Source: an uncultured cyanobacterium (GTDB taxonomy: Bacteria > Cyanobacteriota > Cyanobacteriia > PCC-6307 > Cyanobiaceae). From it: 6,482 nt of DNA. Positions within the stretch are counted from its first letter, which is position 1. Each line of letters begins with the position of its first letter. Positions 6,015-6,482 of the stretch are shown here, piece after piece. The translations under genes and the position numbers were made by a program. The notes below the pieces were generated by a model that ran no database searches, was not told where the DNA came from, and saw only the letters and a list, made by a program, of their open reading frames with translations. Location: the NCBI GenBank assembly GCA_903928835.1, contig CAIYSK010000191.1, forward strand, positions 1 to 6,482, written 5' to 3'.

Positions 6015-6114
6015 CCGGATGGGCGAGGGAGCGGCCAGAACTGGCTTAGCGACGAAGGCTCCTGTTTAGCGCCCGTACCAGCAAACTGGACAGTCCCTTC
6101 GCCCGCTCCACCAG
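6015..6114. promoter_or_regulatory. Divergent intergenic region between nuclease operon and cytochrome gene
   Basis: This 100 bp must hold the leftward promoter for the phosphoesterase-ATPase pair and the rightward promoter for the cytochrome gene, unless the leftward start lies further in. I see no convincing -10 or -35 on either strand. On the minus strand an AGGAG (6063-6059) is present, but no ATG, GTG or TTG follows at ordinary spacing; the chosen TTG start is about 44 nt further on. Confidence 0.35.
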
Positions 6115-6480
6115 GTGCCCAAGTTGGTTGCACGGTTTTTGTTGATGCCCCTGGTGCTGGTGGCCCTGGTGGCGCTGGTGTTTTGGCCCAGGGCCGCCTG
6201 GGCGGGGGAGCTTTCGGGCGGCGCCAAGGGCGGCCAGTTGTTCCAGAACCACTGCGCCGGTTGCCATGTGAACGGGGGCAACATCCTGCGCCGCAGCAAG
6301 ACCCTGAAGTTGGCAGCGCTTGAGCGCAACGGGATCACGGGCCCCGGCGCGATCGCCACCATTGCGGCGCAAGGCCGCGGCCAGATGTCGGGCTACGGAG
6401 CCGTGCTGGGCGATGGTGGTGCTGAGGCCGTAGCCGCCTATGTCTGGGCCCAGGCCCAGGCGGGCTGGCCGAAGGCCTAG
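6115..6480 (+). CDS. Cytochrome c6-like monoheme c-type cytochrome, exported
   Basis: A 121-residue secreted class I cytochrome c resembling cytochrome c6, the soluble lumenal carrier between cytochrome b6f and photosystem I or terminal oxidase. Residues 1-30 are a Sec signal peptide: basic start (PKLVAR), a Leu/Val-rich core, and an A-x-A site (A28-W-A30) before GEL. The mature part is about 91 residues, close to the size of c6. The heme site is C47-AGC50-H51, with Met91 (GQMSGYG) as likely sixth ligand; the ending AYVWAQAQAGW is c6-like. The usual c6 motif AMPAFGG is here QMSGYGA, and a hydrophobic Ile83 occupies the place where photosynthetic c6 has Gln (AYQVTNG or AQVTHG), suggesting a c6B/c6C-like or low-potential form rather than ordinary PetJ. 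The GTG start is preferred over ATG at 6145 because it supplies the basic n-region; no Shine-Dalgarno is seen for either. Electron donor and acceptor are unknown. Confidence 0.87.
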   Translation: MPKLVARFLLMPLVLVALVALVFWPRAAWAGELSGGAKGGQLFQNHCAGCHVNGGNILRRSKTLKLAALERNGITGPGAIATIAAQGRGQMSGYGAVLGDGGAEAVAAYVWAQAQAGWPKA

Positions 6481-6482
6481 AA

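Noticed and set aside
5304..6323. A 339-codon plus-strand open frame opposite the phosphoesterase gene and running into the cytochrome gene in another frame
   Set aside because: It conflicts with two genes having intact catalytic or heme motifs, and its translation has no recognisable family features.

Overview
The window looks like chromosomal DNA of a high-GC picocyanobacterium (Synechococcus/Cyanobium type). Three things point there: a cyAbrB-type regulator, a Nif11-domain protein, and a secreted c6-like cytochrome. This is inferred from gene families; no rRNA or other phylogenetic marker is present.

Layout, left to right. A plus-strand PsiE-family membrane protein (3-521) converges on, and overlaps by 95 bp, a minus-strand Nif11-cupin fusion (427-978). 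A GNAT acetyltransferase (1007-1483) lies 28 bp upstream of the cupin gene on the same strand, so the two probably form a GNAT -> cupin operon. A 160 bp divergent spacer separates GNAT from a plus-strand cyAbrB regulator (1644-2009), which ends in a clear intrinsic terminator (2033-2057). From the right, a tightly packed minus-strand pair converges on this terminator: an SbcD/Mre11-like metallophosphoesterase (4779-6014) followed after 2 nt by an SbcC/YhaN-like ATPase (2089-4776). A 100 bp divergent spacer separates that pair from a complete plus-strand cytochrome c6-like gene (6115-6480) at the right edge.

The nuclease-ATPase pair is the most interesting part. It has the SbcD-SbcC order and tight coupling of a DNA-end-processing complex but departs from the textbook form at several points. 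The ATPase has no CxxC zinc hook; a short beta-rich glycine/proline segment sits mid coiled coil instead. Its Walker B ends in Asp-Asp, and Asn appears where the switch His is expected. In the phosphoesterase, two of the seven usual metal ligands are changed (Gln for His in motif I, Asp for His in motif V). Together these suggest a distinct SbcCD/YhaON-like subfamily rather than a decayed copy, since every other motif is intact.

No tRNA, rRNA, CRISPR array, transposase or prophage gene was seen. There is no gene-free stretch longer than 160 bp.
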